In this document: piece by piece, positions 1 to 6,458 of the stretch
How positions within the stretch are numbered: the first letter of the stretch is position 1
Layout: the number at the start of each line of letters is the position of its first letter
From: Gammaproteobacteria bacterium
Lineage (GTDB): Bacteria > Pseudomonadota > Gammaproteobacteria > SZUA-21
Reading direction: 5' to 3'
NCBI GenBank assembly: GCA_027021095.1
Contig: JALUUZ010000283.1
Coordinates: 1 to 10,615, forward strand
DNA length: 10,615 nt
The notes under the pieces: model-generated
The model's database searches: none
What the model was told of the DNA's origin: nothing
The model's input: the letters and a program-made list of their open reading frames with translations, nothing else
Made by a program: the position numbers and the translations under genes

Positions 1-146
1 CGCGCTTGCACGGACCGGTCCTCGTGCACAGAGTCTACGCTGACTTTTTTATTCAGCTGTTTGTGACTGACCTGCCTGTCAGACCGGTTGGTAATCTTCT
101 GGACTGCGGACACAGGACGAACCTCAGGCTCATCGCTTGCTGGCAT
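1..146 (-). CDS. Unrecognised protein, N-terminal part only (runs off the left edge)
   Basis: A reading frame opens at ATG 146 on the minus strand and stays open for 48 codons to the window edge. The start is chosen because GGAGG at 154-158 sits 7 bases upstream of the ATG, one of the best ribosome binding sites in the window. The visible residues are hydrophilic, rich in Ser, Val, Lys, Gln and Asp, beginning MPASDEPEVRPVSAVQKI; no signal peptide, membrane segment or known motif is visible, and this part looks disordered. It lies on the same strand as dnaX-ybaB-recR, but 450 bases after recR, so it probably has its own promoter. I do not recognise the family. Confidence that it is a real gene rests on the ribosome binding site and uninterrupted frame only. 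Confidence 0.55.
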   Translation of the reverse strand, partial: MPASDEPEVRPVSAVQKITNRSDRQVSHKQLNKKVSVDSVHEDRSVQA

Positions 147-595
147 AGACCTTCCTCCGGCTTTGCCGCCCACAACAGGATATGAAAAATGATAAGGGGT
201 AATTTCCATGCTGCTTATTTTTTTGAATCTTCCATCAGTCGATTGATTTTTACCAATTCAATATCGCCTGCCGGCCATGTACTGTCCAGGTAAACTGAAA
301 GACAGGCCAACCGAAAAATACTTCACTAATAAAAGTCGTACTTCTGTGCTGCTACTGAATATTCAACCAATAATTTTAATGGAATATAATTTTTATAGTT
401 TATTGTTATTCGAACTTCAGGAAGAAGTGTAGCATAAAAAAGAAACAGCAACAGCCTCACCGGGAAAATAAATACCAACCAGATCACAAGATTGAAATCA
501 AGCCGCCCGGACAGCATCCTAAAGCACTACAGTACTTGTTGGAATAGCCGCTGGTTCTACACGGATCTTTACCTGGCTCGCCGGGAACACGACGG
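147..595. other. Gene-poor AT-rich spacer after recR
   Basis: I see no convincing gene here. On the minus strand a short open stretch (about 215-312) ends with residues DIELVKINRLMEDSKK and reads like the C-terminus of a protein, but it has no credible start codon and follows a stop, so it may be a gene remnant. A second frame (326-517, minus) would encode a 63-residue hydrophobic peptide but lacks a properly spaced ribosome binding site. No GC-rich hairpin followed by a T tract is visible after recR; TAGCCG at 545-550 (plus strand) and its complement at 593-598 form a weak inverted repeat only. The section around 330-440 is markedly AT-rich. Confidence 0.5.
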
Positions 596-1195
596 CTACA
601 GAATATCGCGGCGGTCGTTGAAGGCCTGTGACAAGGTACTGTTATCGATATACTCGAGTTCGCCACCAATGGGCACACCGTGTGCGATCCGCGTCGCTCG
701 TATTTCACGCCGCGCCGCCATCTCACCCAGGTAATGGGCCGTGGCCTCACCTTCGGCCGTCGAGTTGGTGGCCAGGATCATCTCCTCGACGACGCCCGTG
801 TCGAGGCGTTCGGCCAGTTTGTGCAAACCAAGCTCCTCCGGACCGATCCCGTCCAACGGCGACAGCCTTCCCAACAACACGAAATACTTCCCTTTGAAAC
901 CGGTCGCCTGCTCGATGCTCAGCACATCCGCCGGGCTTTCAACGATACACAGCAGCCGTTCGTCACGCTGTGGGCTGGAGCAGTAATCACAGACCTCCTG
1001 CTCGCTCAGGTTCCGGCATACACGGCAATGCCGGATCTGCTCGGCGGCCTGCTGCAGGCTTGCCGACAACTGGCTGGCACCCTGCCGGTCATGCACCAGC
1101 AGATGAAACGCCATACGCTGTGCTGTTTTCTGGCCGACTCCCGGCAGGCAGCGCAGCGCAGCGATCAGTTGTTCGATCAAAGGTGAAAAACCCAT
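596..1195 (-). CDS. recR: Recombination protein RecR
   Basis: RecR acts with RecO (and RecF) to load RecA onto single-stranded gaps coated with SSB in recombinational repair. At 199 residues it has the usual family length. In order: an N-terminal helix-hairpin-helix (residues about 12-33, LPGVGQKTAQRMAFHLL), a four-cysteine zinc finger (Cys57, Cys60, Cys69, Cys72), a Toprim domain from about residue 80 (LLCIVESPADVLSIE, with the acidic Glu86) through the ATNSTAEGEATAHYL segment, and the C-terminal GVPIGGELEYID segment typical of RecR. The ATG at 1195 lies two bases after the ybaB stop codon, so the genes are probably translationally coupled; the ribosome binding site inside the end of ybaB is weak. 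This is the standard last gene of the dnaX-ybaB-recR operon. Confidence 0.98.
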   Translation of the reverse strand: MGFSPLIEQLIAALRCLPGVGQKTAQRMAFHLLVHDRQGASQLSASLQQAAEQIRHCRVCRNLSEQEVCDYCSSPQRDERLLCIVESPADVLSIEQATGFKGKYFVLLGRLSPLDGIGPEELGLHKLAERLDTGVVEEMILATNSTAEGEATAHYLGEMAARREIRATRIAHGVPIGGELEYIDNSTLSQAFNDRRDIL

Positions 1196-1197
1196 CG

Positions 1198-1515
1198 TCA
1201 GAGCTTGAATCCCGGCGGCAGTGGAAACCCGCTGGTTACCGATGACATATGTTCCTTCGCTTTCTTGTCGACCTTGTGCACCGCATCGTTGATCGCCGCC
1301 GCGATCATGTCTTCGAGCATATCCCGGTCTTCTTTCAACAGGCTGTCGTCCAGTGTGACCGACCTGACTTCGTGCTTGCCGTTCATGACGATTTTAGCCA
1401 TACCACCGCCCGCCTCTCCGGTCACTTCCAGGTTTGCTACTTCTGCCTGGGCCTCCTGCATCTTCGCCAGGGACTCCTGGGCTTTTTTCATTATGTCGCC
1501 AAGATCTGCTTTCAT
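1198..1515 (-). CDS. ybaB: YbaB/EbfC family nucleoid-associated DNA-binding protein
   Basis: YbaB/EbfC proteins are small dimeric DNA-binding proteins of the nucleoid; the gene is nearly always found between dnaX and recR. The product is 105 residues, the usual length. The N-terminal 30 residues form a charged amphipathic helix (MKKAQESLAKMQEAQAEVAN), followed by the family's VTGEAGGGMAKIVMNGKHEV beta segment, the LLKEDRDMLEDMIAAAINDA helix and a C-terminal GFPLPPGFKL tail. The start ATG at 1515 is three bases beyond the dnaX stop codon, and a ribosome binding site (AGAGGA, about 10 bases upstream) lies within the last codons of dnaX, which argues for translational coupling. Its exact cellular role is not settled for the family. 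Confidence 0.97.
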   Translation of the reverse strand: MKADLGDIMKKAQESLAKMQEAQAEVANLEVTGEAGGGMAKIVMNGKHEVRSVTLDDSLLKEDRDMLEDMIAAAINDAVHKVDKKAKEHMSSVTSGFPLPPGFKL

Positions 1516-1518
1516 CGT

Positions 1519-3147
1519 TTACTCGTCCTCTTTGGTGCCGATCGCCTGAACCAGTTCAGGCTTGATCGTTGCGTCGAAAATGGTCTGGAGTTCCTGTACT
1601 GTCGCATCCTGCTCGATCGCCGCGACCGCCTGCAGATGCTGCTCCTGTTTTGCACGCTGCTGCCGCTGTACCGGCGTCTCCTGCGCCGGGGTCTGCAGCA
1701 GGATTTCAAGTTTGATTTCACGTCCCAGCACCTGCTGCAGGGCGTCCGCCAGGCGCTTCTGTGACATGTCGTTACAGATATGCTGGTATTTGGGATCCAG
1801 CGCCAACACCAGGCGGTCATCACTGTGCTCGCTCAGCGTGCAGAAATTGGCAAGCTGCCGGGTCGGCCCGCTGAGATTCATCGCCTGGGTCAGCTGCACC
1901 CAGTATGTGGCAGGATCGGCACTCGCTGACGGCTGGTCGCCACTCCGGTCCGAGGCCACGGCCGGAGACCTTGCCGATGACGCTGCGGCCGGCTCAGCGG
2001 AAGCGGCCGCGGGCGTCCCCGCCGGTGCCCTGCGCCGGGCCGCCGGGCCATCGGCCGGGCCGGCCGGTGTAAACGCCAGCATCCGTAACATCACCATCTC
2101 AAACCCGGTGCGCGGATCGGGTGCCAGCGGCAGGTCGCGCCGCCCATGCAGTGCGATCTGGTAGTACAGCTGTATGTCCTCTTCCGGGATACGCTCGGCC
2201 AGTGCCAGCAGCTGCTGCCTGTCCTCGTACCAGTCATCGACCGCATCTGGTGCAAACTGTGCCAGCGCGACACGATGCAACAGCGAAACCAGGTCATCGA
2301 GCAGCAGGTTGTAGTCCGGTGCAGCCTGGCTCATCTGCTCGATCAGCTTGCACATCCCGGCCGCATCGGCCTGTGCCAGGCACAACAGCAGCTGGTTCAG
2401 GTAATCCTGCTTGACTGTACCGAGCATCGCATGCACTTCCGACTCGTTCAACTGCTGGTTACAGTAGGCCAGCGCCTGATCCAACAGGCTCAGCGCATCG
2501 CGCATACTGCCGTCGGCGGCCCGGGCGATCGCGGTCACCGCCTCGAGCGATGGCTGGACGATCTTCTCCTTTTCAAGCACCGCTGACAGGTAGTCCCTGA
2601 TACTGTCCAGAGGAATACGTTTCAGGTTGAACTGCAGGCAACGTGACAGAATCGTTACCGGCAGTTTCTGAGGATCAGTCGTCGCCAGCAGGAACTTGAC
2701 GTGGCCGGGAGGCTCTTCGAGAGTCTTCAGCAACGCATTGAAACTGTGTGTCGACAGCATATGCACTTCGTCGATCAGGTAGATCTTATAGCGGCCCAGC
2801 GCCGGTGAATACTGGACGTTGTCGAGCAGCTCACGCGTATCTTCGACCTTGGTTCGTGACGCGGCATCTACTTCGATCAGGTCGACAAACTTGCCGGCGT
2901 CGATCGCCTGGCAGGCACTGCACTGGCCACAGGGCTGTGCACTGACCCCCTGCTCGCAATTCAGCGACTTGGCCAGGATCCGTGCAACGGTGGTTTTTCC
3001 AACACCCCGGGTGCCGGTAAACAAAAACGCATGGTGAACCCGGCTGTTATTCAGCGCATTGATCAACGCACGCAGTACGTGCTCCTGGCCGACCATCTCG
3101 GAAAACAGCCGTGGGCGCCACTTGCTGGCGAGAACTTGATAGCTCAT
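1519..3147 (-). CDS. dnaX: DNA polymerase III subunit tau/gamma (clamp loader)
   Basis: DnaX is the AAA+ motor subunit that loads the beta sliding clamp and, as tau, links polymerase and helicase. Residues from ATG 3147: Walker A GTRGVGKT (45-52); zinc-binding Cys64, Cys73, Cys76 and Cys79; Walker B LIDEVH (124-129); the SRC motif (168-170) supplying the arginine finger; sensor 2 GSMRDA (213-218). A linker rich in Ala, Pro and Ser (about 361-412) leads to the C-terminal domain. The start was set at 3147 because MSYQVLxxKWRP is the conserved N-terminus; an in-frame TTG at 3174 lacks a ribosome binding site. Length is 542 residues, shorter than E. coli DnaX (643), mostly in the linker and C-terminal part. 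I see no A-AAA-AAG slippery heptamer like that of E. coli, so production of a separate gamma form is not supported by an obvious signal. Confidence 0.97.
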   Translation of the reverse strand: MSYQVLASKWRPRLFSEMVGQEHVLRALINALNNSRVHHAFLFTGTRGVGKTTVARILAKSLNCEQGVSAQPCGQCSACQAIDAGKFVDLIEVDAASRTKVEDTRELLDNVQYSPALGRYKIYLIDEVHMLSTHSFNALLKTLEEPPGHVKFLLATTDPQKLPVTILSRCLQFNLKRIPLDSIRDYLSAVLEKEKIVQPSLEAVTAIARAADGSMRDALSLLDQALAYCNQQLNESEVHAMLGTVKQDYLNQLLLCLAQADAAGMCKLIEQMSQAAPDYNLLLDDLVSLLHRVALAQFAPDAVDDWYEDRQQLLALAERIPEEDIQLYYQIALHGRRDLPLAPDPRTGFEMVMLRMLAFTPAGPADGPAARRRAPAGTPAAASAEPAAASSARSPAVASDRSGDQPSASADPATYWVQLTQAMNLSGPTRQLANFCTLSEHSDDRLVLALDPKYQHICNDMSQKRLADALQQVLGREIKLEILLQTPAQETPVQRQQRAKQEQHLQAVAAIEQDATVQELQTIFDATIKPELVQAIGTKEDE

Positions 3148-3246
3148 GTTGATTACCGGCTTTTTTGCTGTCAATAAAAAACTTGATAATTCAAAGCGTT
3201 AACAAAAAATCAACCCGGTCCGGCATACAGCCGCAGGGCAACGACG

Positions 3247-3252
3247 ATTATA
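3247..3252 (-). promoter_or_regulatory. Probable -10 element for dnaX-ybaB-recR
   Basis: A perfect TATAAT on the minus strand lies about 100 bases upstream of the dnaX start codon and downstream of ffs. It would give a leader of roughly 90 bases. No good -35 hexamer is present at 16-18 bases upstream, where the sequence is GC-rich, so the promoter would be weak or activator-dependent. Read-through from the ffs promoter is an alternative source of dnaX transcript. Confidence 0.4.
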
Positions 3253-3274
3253 AAGCAAAACCGGCAGGCCGCGG

Positions 3275-3298
3275 GGTAAAATAAACATGGATTTTACC
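3275..3298. repeat. Perfect 8-bp inverted repeat between ffs and dnaX
   Basis: GGTAAAAT at 3275-3282 is mirrored by ATTTTACC at 3291-3298 with an 8-base loop. It lies just after the 3' end of ffs and just upstream of the TATAAT of dnaX. The stem is AT-rich and not followed by a T tract on the minus strand, so it is a poor intrinsic terminator; it could equally be an operator. The role is not determined. Confidence 0.4.
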
Positions 3299-3327
3299 AA
3301 TATAATATATAGAGAAAGACGAAGAAT

Positions 3328-3443
3328 GGTGGCAACCCACACCAGCCACACCCCGGCACACGAATCCGCTATTACCGCTGCTCCCTTCCAGGCCTGACGG
3401 GGTTCATAGTTTCTCGTTGCGGGGGGACCGGCATGGGTCACCT
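3328..3443 (-). ncRNA. ffs: Signal recognition particle RNA, 4.5S type
   Basis: This RNA binds Ffh to form the bacterial signal recognition particle, which targets nascent inner-membrane proteins to FtsY. On the minus strand the diagnostic apical hairpin is present: the asymmetric and symmetric loops and GGAA tetraloop appear as GTCAGGCCTGGAAGGGAGCA (positions about 3400 down to 3381). The 5' arm (GGTGACCC from about 3443) pairs with the 3' arm (GGGTTGCCACC ending near 3328), closing a rod of about 116 nt, the size of the short gammaproteobacterial form. The ends are placed from this pairing and may be off by a few bases. A promoter lies directly upstream (3455-3482). It is on the same strand as dnaX, about 180 bases ahead of it. 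Confidence 0.95.
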
Positions 3444-3454
3444 CAGGCATGCAG

Positions 3455-3482
3455 ATTATCGCACAACTTCAGAAGTTCGCAA
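3455..3482 (-). promoter_or_regulatory. Sigma-70 type promoter of ffs
   Basis: Reading the minus strand, TTGCGA (3482-3477) and GATAAT (3460-3455) are separated by 16 bases and lie just upstream of the mature SRP RNA 5' end near 3443. Position and match to the TTGACA/TATAAT consensus support a strong constitutive promoter. Confidence 0.65.
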
Positions 3483-3523
3483 GTGGCAGGGGGATGGACA
3501 TGGGGGTGGTGCGCATGGCAGGT

Positions 3524-3544
3524 GGTGCGTACAACGCACCCTAC
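3524..3544 (-). repeat. REP-like palindrome 1 (GTAG head)
   Basis: On the minus strand the element reads GTAG followed by the hairpin GGTGCGTTGTACGCACC, with 7-bp arms and a 3-base loop. A GTAG tetranucleotide at the base of a hairpin is the hallmark of REP sequences mobilised by RAYT (TnpA-REP) enzymes. It is the mirror copy of the element at 3607-3628. Confidence 0.65.
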
Positions 3545-3579
3545 TTTGGGGCGTGATATTTTCTTGCTGCAAATCCTTT

Positions 3580-3596
3580 GGTATGCTTCGCATACC
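3580..3596. repeat. Perfect hairpin between the two inverted REP-like elements
   Basis: GGTATGC, loop TTC, GCATACC: a perfect 7-bp stem with a 3-base loop, the same size as the flanking REP-like hairpins. On the minus strand it is preceded by GTGA rather than GTAG, so it may be a diverged family member or the spacer hairpin of a composite element. Confidence 0.5.
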
Positions 3597-3606
3597 TCAC
3601 CACGAG

Positions 3607-3628
3607 GTAGGGTGCGTTGTACGGCACC
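3607..3628 (+). repeat. REP-like palindrome 2 (GTAG head)
   Basis: On the plus strand GTAG is followed by GGTGCGTTGTACGGCACC. Apart from one inserted G it is the exact reverse complement of the element at 3524-3544. The two stand with their GTAG heads facing each other, 62 bases apart, like a BIME (a paired REP unit). Confidence 0.65.
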
Positions 3629-3709
3629 AACACCGCGATAAATCGAATCGTATCACGTGGCGATCCTTCTACACACGATATTTCCATACCGCGTCGTTGT
3701 CGATACATT

Positions 3710-3730
3710 GGCACGCTCGGCGTGCCCTAC
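3710..3730 (-). repeat. REP-like palindrome 3 overlapping the chemoreceptor stop codon
   Basis: On the minus strand GTAG (3730-3727) precedes the hairpin GGCACGC, loop CGA, GCGTGCC (3726-3710), again 7-bp arms with a 3-base loop. The TAG of the head is the stop codon of the chemoreceptor gene. It may stabilise or end that transcript; there is no T tract after it. Confidence 0.6.
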
Positions 3731-5982
3731 TTTGAAAGCCTGACCTTGAACCGCAGCACACTGTCCTGCAATGCGGTGGCCGCCTGTGTCAGGTCGTAGA
3801 CACTCTTGTTGGAATCATGCAGGGAATTGGCGGTTTCATGGGCGATCTCATTCAACTGCACCATGCTCTCGTTGATCTGTGACGCGGCGCGTGACTGGGA
3901 TTTCATGCCGTTGCTGACCGCCTCGAACTTTGGACTCAATGCCTGGACCTGCAGGATGATGTCCGCCAGATCCTTGCTGATCTTGTTGACGTCTCCGACA
4001 CCCTGTTCGACCTCCTCGGAAAATTTTTCCATCGCCATCACGCCGGCCGATACCGACGACTGCATCTCCTTGACCATCTGGTCTATATCCCAGGTGGCCA
4101 CAGCGGTCTGATCAGCAAGACGCCGGATCTCAGTGGCCACGACCGCAAACCCGCGGCCGAACTCCCCTGCCTTCTCCGCCTCGATCGCCGCGTTCAGCGA
4201 CAGCAGATTGGTCTGGTCCGCAACCCGGTTGATCGTAGTCACCACGTTGCTGATATTCGAGGCCTTTTCATTCAGTACTGACAACTTGGAATAGATCGCC
4301 TCGGTGGCATCACTCATCTGCTGCATGGTCGCGGCCATGACCTCCAGCGCGTTCAGACTGTCAGTCGCCGAATTTGCAGTGGAGTCGGCTACCACTGATA
4401 CCTCGTCCATGGTCTTGACCAGTTCCTGGGTCGTCGCATCGATCATCGACACGGTCGCCATGACTTCATTGGTACTCGCCGCCTGTTCAGTCACCGTGGC
4501 CTCATGTTCCTTGCCGATCGACGCCATGATCTCCGCCGAGGAGGCTACCTTGGACCCGGCATCCTGGATCTTGTCCACCAGTTCATTCAAACGGTCCAGC
4601 ATCACCTGTATCCCCTGCGCAAGCTGGTCGATCGCCTCGTCACCGACGAAATCCAGCTGTGCCGTCAGGTCGCCGGCAGCGGCCTTTTGAATCACCACGA
4701 GCATCTTTTCCACCTTTTCGTTCAACAAGGCAGTACTCTCCTGCTGCCTGTTGACCGCCCGTTCCAGCGCCTCGGCCATCAGTTCAAAGGTCATCGTCAG
4801 GTTTCCGATCGCATCCCTGGAGACATCCTTGGTCTCGAATTTCTGCAACATGTCGCTGCCGTCCTTGTCGGCGACCACTCCCATCAGTTTCCTGAACGCA
4901 CCAATGCCAGCATCGACCACATGCCGCATCGGGTTGATAATACCCTTTAGAAACACGAACCAAAGCACCAATACCGCCACGACGGCAATCCCCAGCATCA
5001 TGACGATCACCATGGTAGTGGTGTTGGCCTGGCTGATCAGGTTGTTGTTGATCTCCTTGATATTTTTCAACTGGCGCGAATTGAACTGGCTGATCTCACG
5101 ATCGAGCCGATCCAGGATAGGCGTGATCTTGTTTCGAATAATATAGGTATCCTGGCGCCACTTGTCGCTGCCATGGATACGGTACATTTCCTCCCGGTTC
5201 TTTTTGAACTTGCGGTTCAGGTATAAAATCTTTTTCAGCATGTCCTCCTGCTCGAAACTCAGGTCCGCGCCATACTTCTTTTTGAGTATCGTCAGGTTTT
5301 TATTATATTCGGTAATGAAATTCGTGTATTCATTCATCGAATACCGGCTGCGGTAGCCGAGAAAGGCACGGATACTGTTCATCACCCGGGACCAGTCATA
5401 GCGTAATTCATTGAGCAGTTTCAACAACGCCGGACGCGGGTTCTCACTGCCCTCTTCGATGTCGATCATGATCGCCAGGCCACTGAGTATCTGGCGGCTC
5501 AGCGGATTGATATGATTGGTCGCATAGCTCATGCCAGGAAAATTACGGCTGTCACTCTTGGCCAATGTCAGCAGCTTGTCCTTGTACGAGTGATAGGCCT
5601 GCATATCGGCTTCGATCTGCTTGATCGCACGCAAAGCCACCGGATCGGACTTGACCGTATCCTGTGCCTCGAGCTCACGCAGCAGCATGACCGAGCGAAC
5701 CAGCTCTCTCTTGAAATTCTTTTCATGCACCTTGTTCTTGCTGAGCAGGTACAGGCCCAGGTCCGCATTGGACTTCTTCAAGCTCTCTGACAACTGAAAC
5801 GCCTTGATCACCGTAGGCTGGTGCTTGGCGGTCACATTCGTCGCCGCTTTTTTCGTTTTCGACAAGATAAAAACTGACATCACGGCAATCACGACCAACA
5901 GCACGATGGTCAGCCCGAAACCGGCAAACATCTGCTGCTTGATACTTAAATCAGTAATCCTGCTAAGGTAGTTTTTTATCAT
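3727..5982 (-). CDS. Methyl-accepting chemotaxis protein, WspA-like signalling domain
   Basis: A membrane chemoreceptor controlling a CheA-type kinase. Numbering from ATG 5982 (751 residues): TM1 about 19-40, a largely helical periplasmic region about 41-321 with no recognised cofactor motif, TM2 about 322-345, a HAMP segment about 346-420 and a second HAMP-like stretch about 430-475 (AAAGDLTAQLDFVGDEAIDQ). The signalling tip (about 590-623) reads ADQTNLLSLNAAIEAEKAGE followed by FGRGFAVVATEIRRLADQTA. The AEKAGE, ATEIRRLADQTAVATWDI and terminal FKV sequences resemble Pseudomonas WspA more than Tsr-type receptors. No NWETF-like CheR tether is present. An in-frame TTG at 6027 would start almost at the predicted transcription start, so ATG 5982 is preferred although its ribosome binding site is weak. 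No wsp or che genes are adjacent, so it is an orphan receptor; ligand unknown. Confidence 0.93.
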   Translation of the reverse strand: MIKNYLSRITDLSIKQQMFAGFGLTIVLLVVIAVMSVFILSKTKKAATNVTAKHQPTVIKAFQLSESLKKSNADLGLYLLSKNKVHEKNFKRELVRSVMLLRELEAQDTVKSDPVALRAIKQIEADMQAYHSYKDKLLTLAKSDSRNFPGMSYATNHINPLSRQILSGLAIMIDIEEGSENPRPALLKLLNELRYDWSRVMNSIRAFLGYRSRYSMNEYTNFITEYNKNLTILKKKYGADLSFEQEDMLKKILYLNRKFKKNREEMYRIHGSDKWRQDTYIIRNKITPILDRLDREISQFNSRQLKNIKEINNNLISQANTTTMVIVMMLGIAVVAVLVLWFVFLKGIINPMRHVVDAGIGAFRKLMGVVADKDGSDMLQKFETKDVSRDAIGNLTMTFELMAEALERAVNRQQESTALLNEKVEKMLVVIQKAAAGDLTAQLDFVGDEAIDQLAQGIQVMLDRLNELVDKIQDAGSKVASSAEIMASIGKEHEATVTEQAASTNEVMATVSMIDATTQELVKTMDEVSVVADSTANSATDSLNALEVMAATMQQMSDATEAIYSKLSVLNEKASNISNVVTTINRVADQTNLLSLNAAIEAEKAGEFGRGFAVVATEIRRLADQTAVATWDIDQMVKEMQSSVSAGVMAMEKFSEEVEQGVGDVNKISKDLADIILQVQALSPKFEAVSNGMKSQSRAASQINESMVQLNEIAHETANSLHDSNKSVYDLTQAATALQDSVLRFKVRLSK

Positions 5983-6041
5983 CTCGCTCGATCCGCCCGT
6001 TTGGCTGAGCTCATCAGGCTCGGTCAAAATACATTATGATT

Positions 6042-6058
6042 TGCAAACAAAATGCCAA
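6042..6058 (-). promoter_or_regulatory. Sigma-54 (RpoN) promoter of the chemoreceptor gene
   Basis: The minus strand reads TTGGCATTTTGTTTGCA. GG and GC are 10 bases apart, and both half-sites match the -24/-12 consensus TTGGCAC-N5-TTGCA at nearly every informative position. Transcription would start near 6031, giving a leader of about 48 bases to ATG 5982. RpoN control implies an enhancer-binding activator such as a FleQ-type protein; no binding site for one was identified. Confidence 0.65.
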
Positions 6059-6427
6059 GTAACAGCCCAGGCTGCCTGCAAACGGGACAAATCACCTGCC
6101 ACGGCCCTGGTGGTGCCGAAATCGACTGCGCCGGCGGCGGCCAGGATGCCGAATTCAGGTACGGCCTGCCCTGGCTGACACCACGCTTCGTGGTCAGCCA
6201 GAAAACAGTCACCAACCGGCCTGACCTGGCAGCGGACCGCCAACCTGTGCGGTGCCGTCAGCTGGCAACAGGCGCTGTCGGCGGTGGACACACTGAACCG
6301 CGAAACAGGCGAATATCCAGGCTGGCGCCTGCCGAACATCAACGAGCTGGAGTCCTTGACCGACTGCTGCCGCTACGAACAGTGGCGAGAAAGGCGGGCT
6401 AGCACTCCGTGCTCACAGTTGCTATGA
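6052..6427 (+). pseudogene. Remnant of a Lcl/DUF1566-domain protein gene
   Basis: Two consecutive reading frames together spell a Lcl C-terminal (DUF1566) domain. The first frame, from about 6052 to 6217, contains QTGQITC, IDCAGGGQDAEF and the WLTPRF segment that matches the family's GQT-C-D...CAGTGQD...W-PRF pattern. The second frame, from 6218 on, contains GLTWQRTANLCGAVSWQQAL and YPGWRLPNINELESLTD, the hallmark TW...W-QAL...WRLPNI-EL-SL core. A 5-base loss at about 6217 would explain the shift. The homology stops soon after LTD and the frame ends at TGA 6425, so the C-terminal part of the domain is gone. There is no signal peptide or obvious start. The 5' end overlaps the sigma-54 promoter of the divergent chemoreceptor. 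Family members are often secreted or surface proteins of unknown function. Confidence 0.7.
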
Positions 6428-6428
6428 T
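6420..6428 (+). promoter_or_regulatory. Possible extended -10 promoter of the 384-residue gene
   Basis: TGC TATGAT is an extended -10 element (TGN plus a five-of-six match to TATAAT), 30 bases upstream of the start codon. No good -35 hexamer accompanies it, as is usual for extended -10 promoters. A small hairpin, AGCAC-TCC-GTGCT at 6401-6413, occupies the -35 region and could be an operator. Confidence 0.35.
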
Positions 6429-6458
6429 AGCCGCGACACAGGCGACGGGCAGGATGTA

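Noticed and set aside
326..517. Minus-strand 63-residue hydrophobic frame, a candidate small membrane protein
   Set aside because: The only ribosome-binding-like AGG abuts the ATG, the hydrophobicity can come from the T-rich strand, and no family resemblance is visible.
545..598. TAGCCG/CGGCTA inverted repeat as the terminator of recR
   Set aside because: The arms are only six bases, the loop is 42 bases and no T tract follows.
680..1186. Long plus-strand open frame across recR
   Set aside because: It is antisense to recR, has no ribosome binding site and no family resemblance; it follows from the codon bias of recR.
1519..3147. Programmed frameshift in dnaX as in E. coli
   Set aside because: No A-AAA-AAG heptamer is visible before the linker; the only long A run on the coding strand is within the Walker A codons.
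3148..3174. TTG start that would lengthen DnaX by nine residues
   Set aside because: There is no ribosome binding site, and the conserved DnaX N-terminus MSYQVL begins at the ATG at 3147.
3524..3628. The paired inverted repeats as a CRISPR fragment or the ends of an insertion sequence
   Set aside because: There are no direct repeats with spacers and no transposase frame between the arms; the GTAG heads fit REP elements better.
5983..6027. TTG start that would lengthen the chemoreceptor by 15 residues
   Set aside because: It lies only about four bases after the predicted sigma-54 transcription start and has no ribosome binding site.
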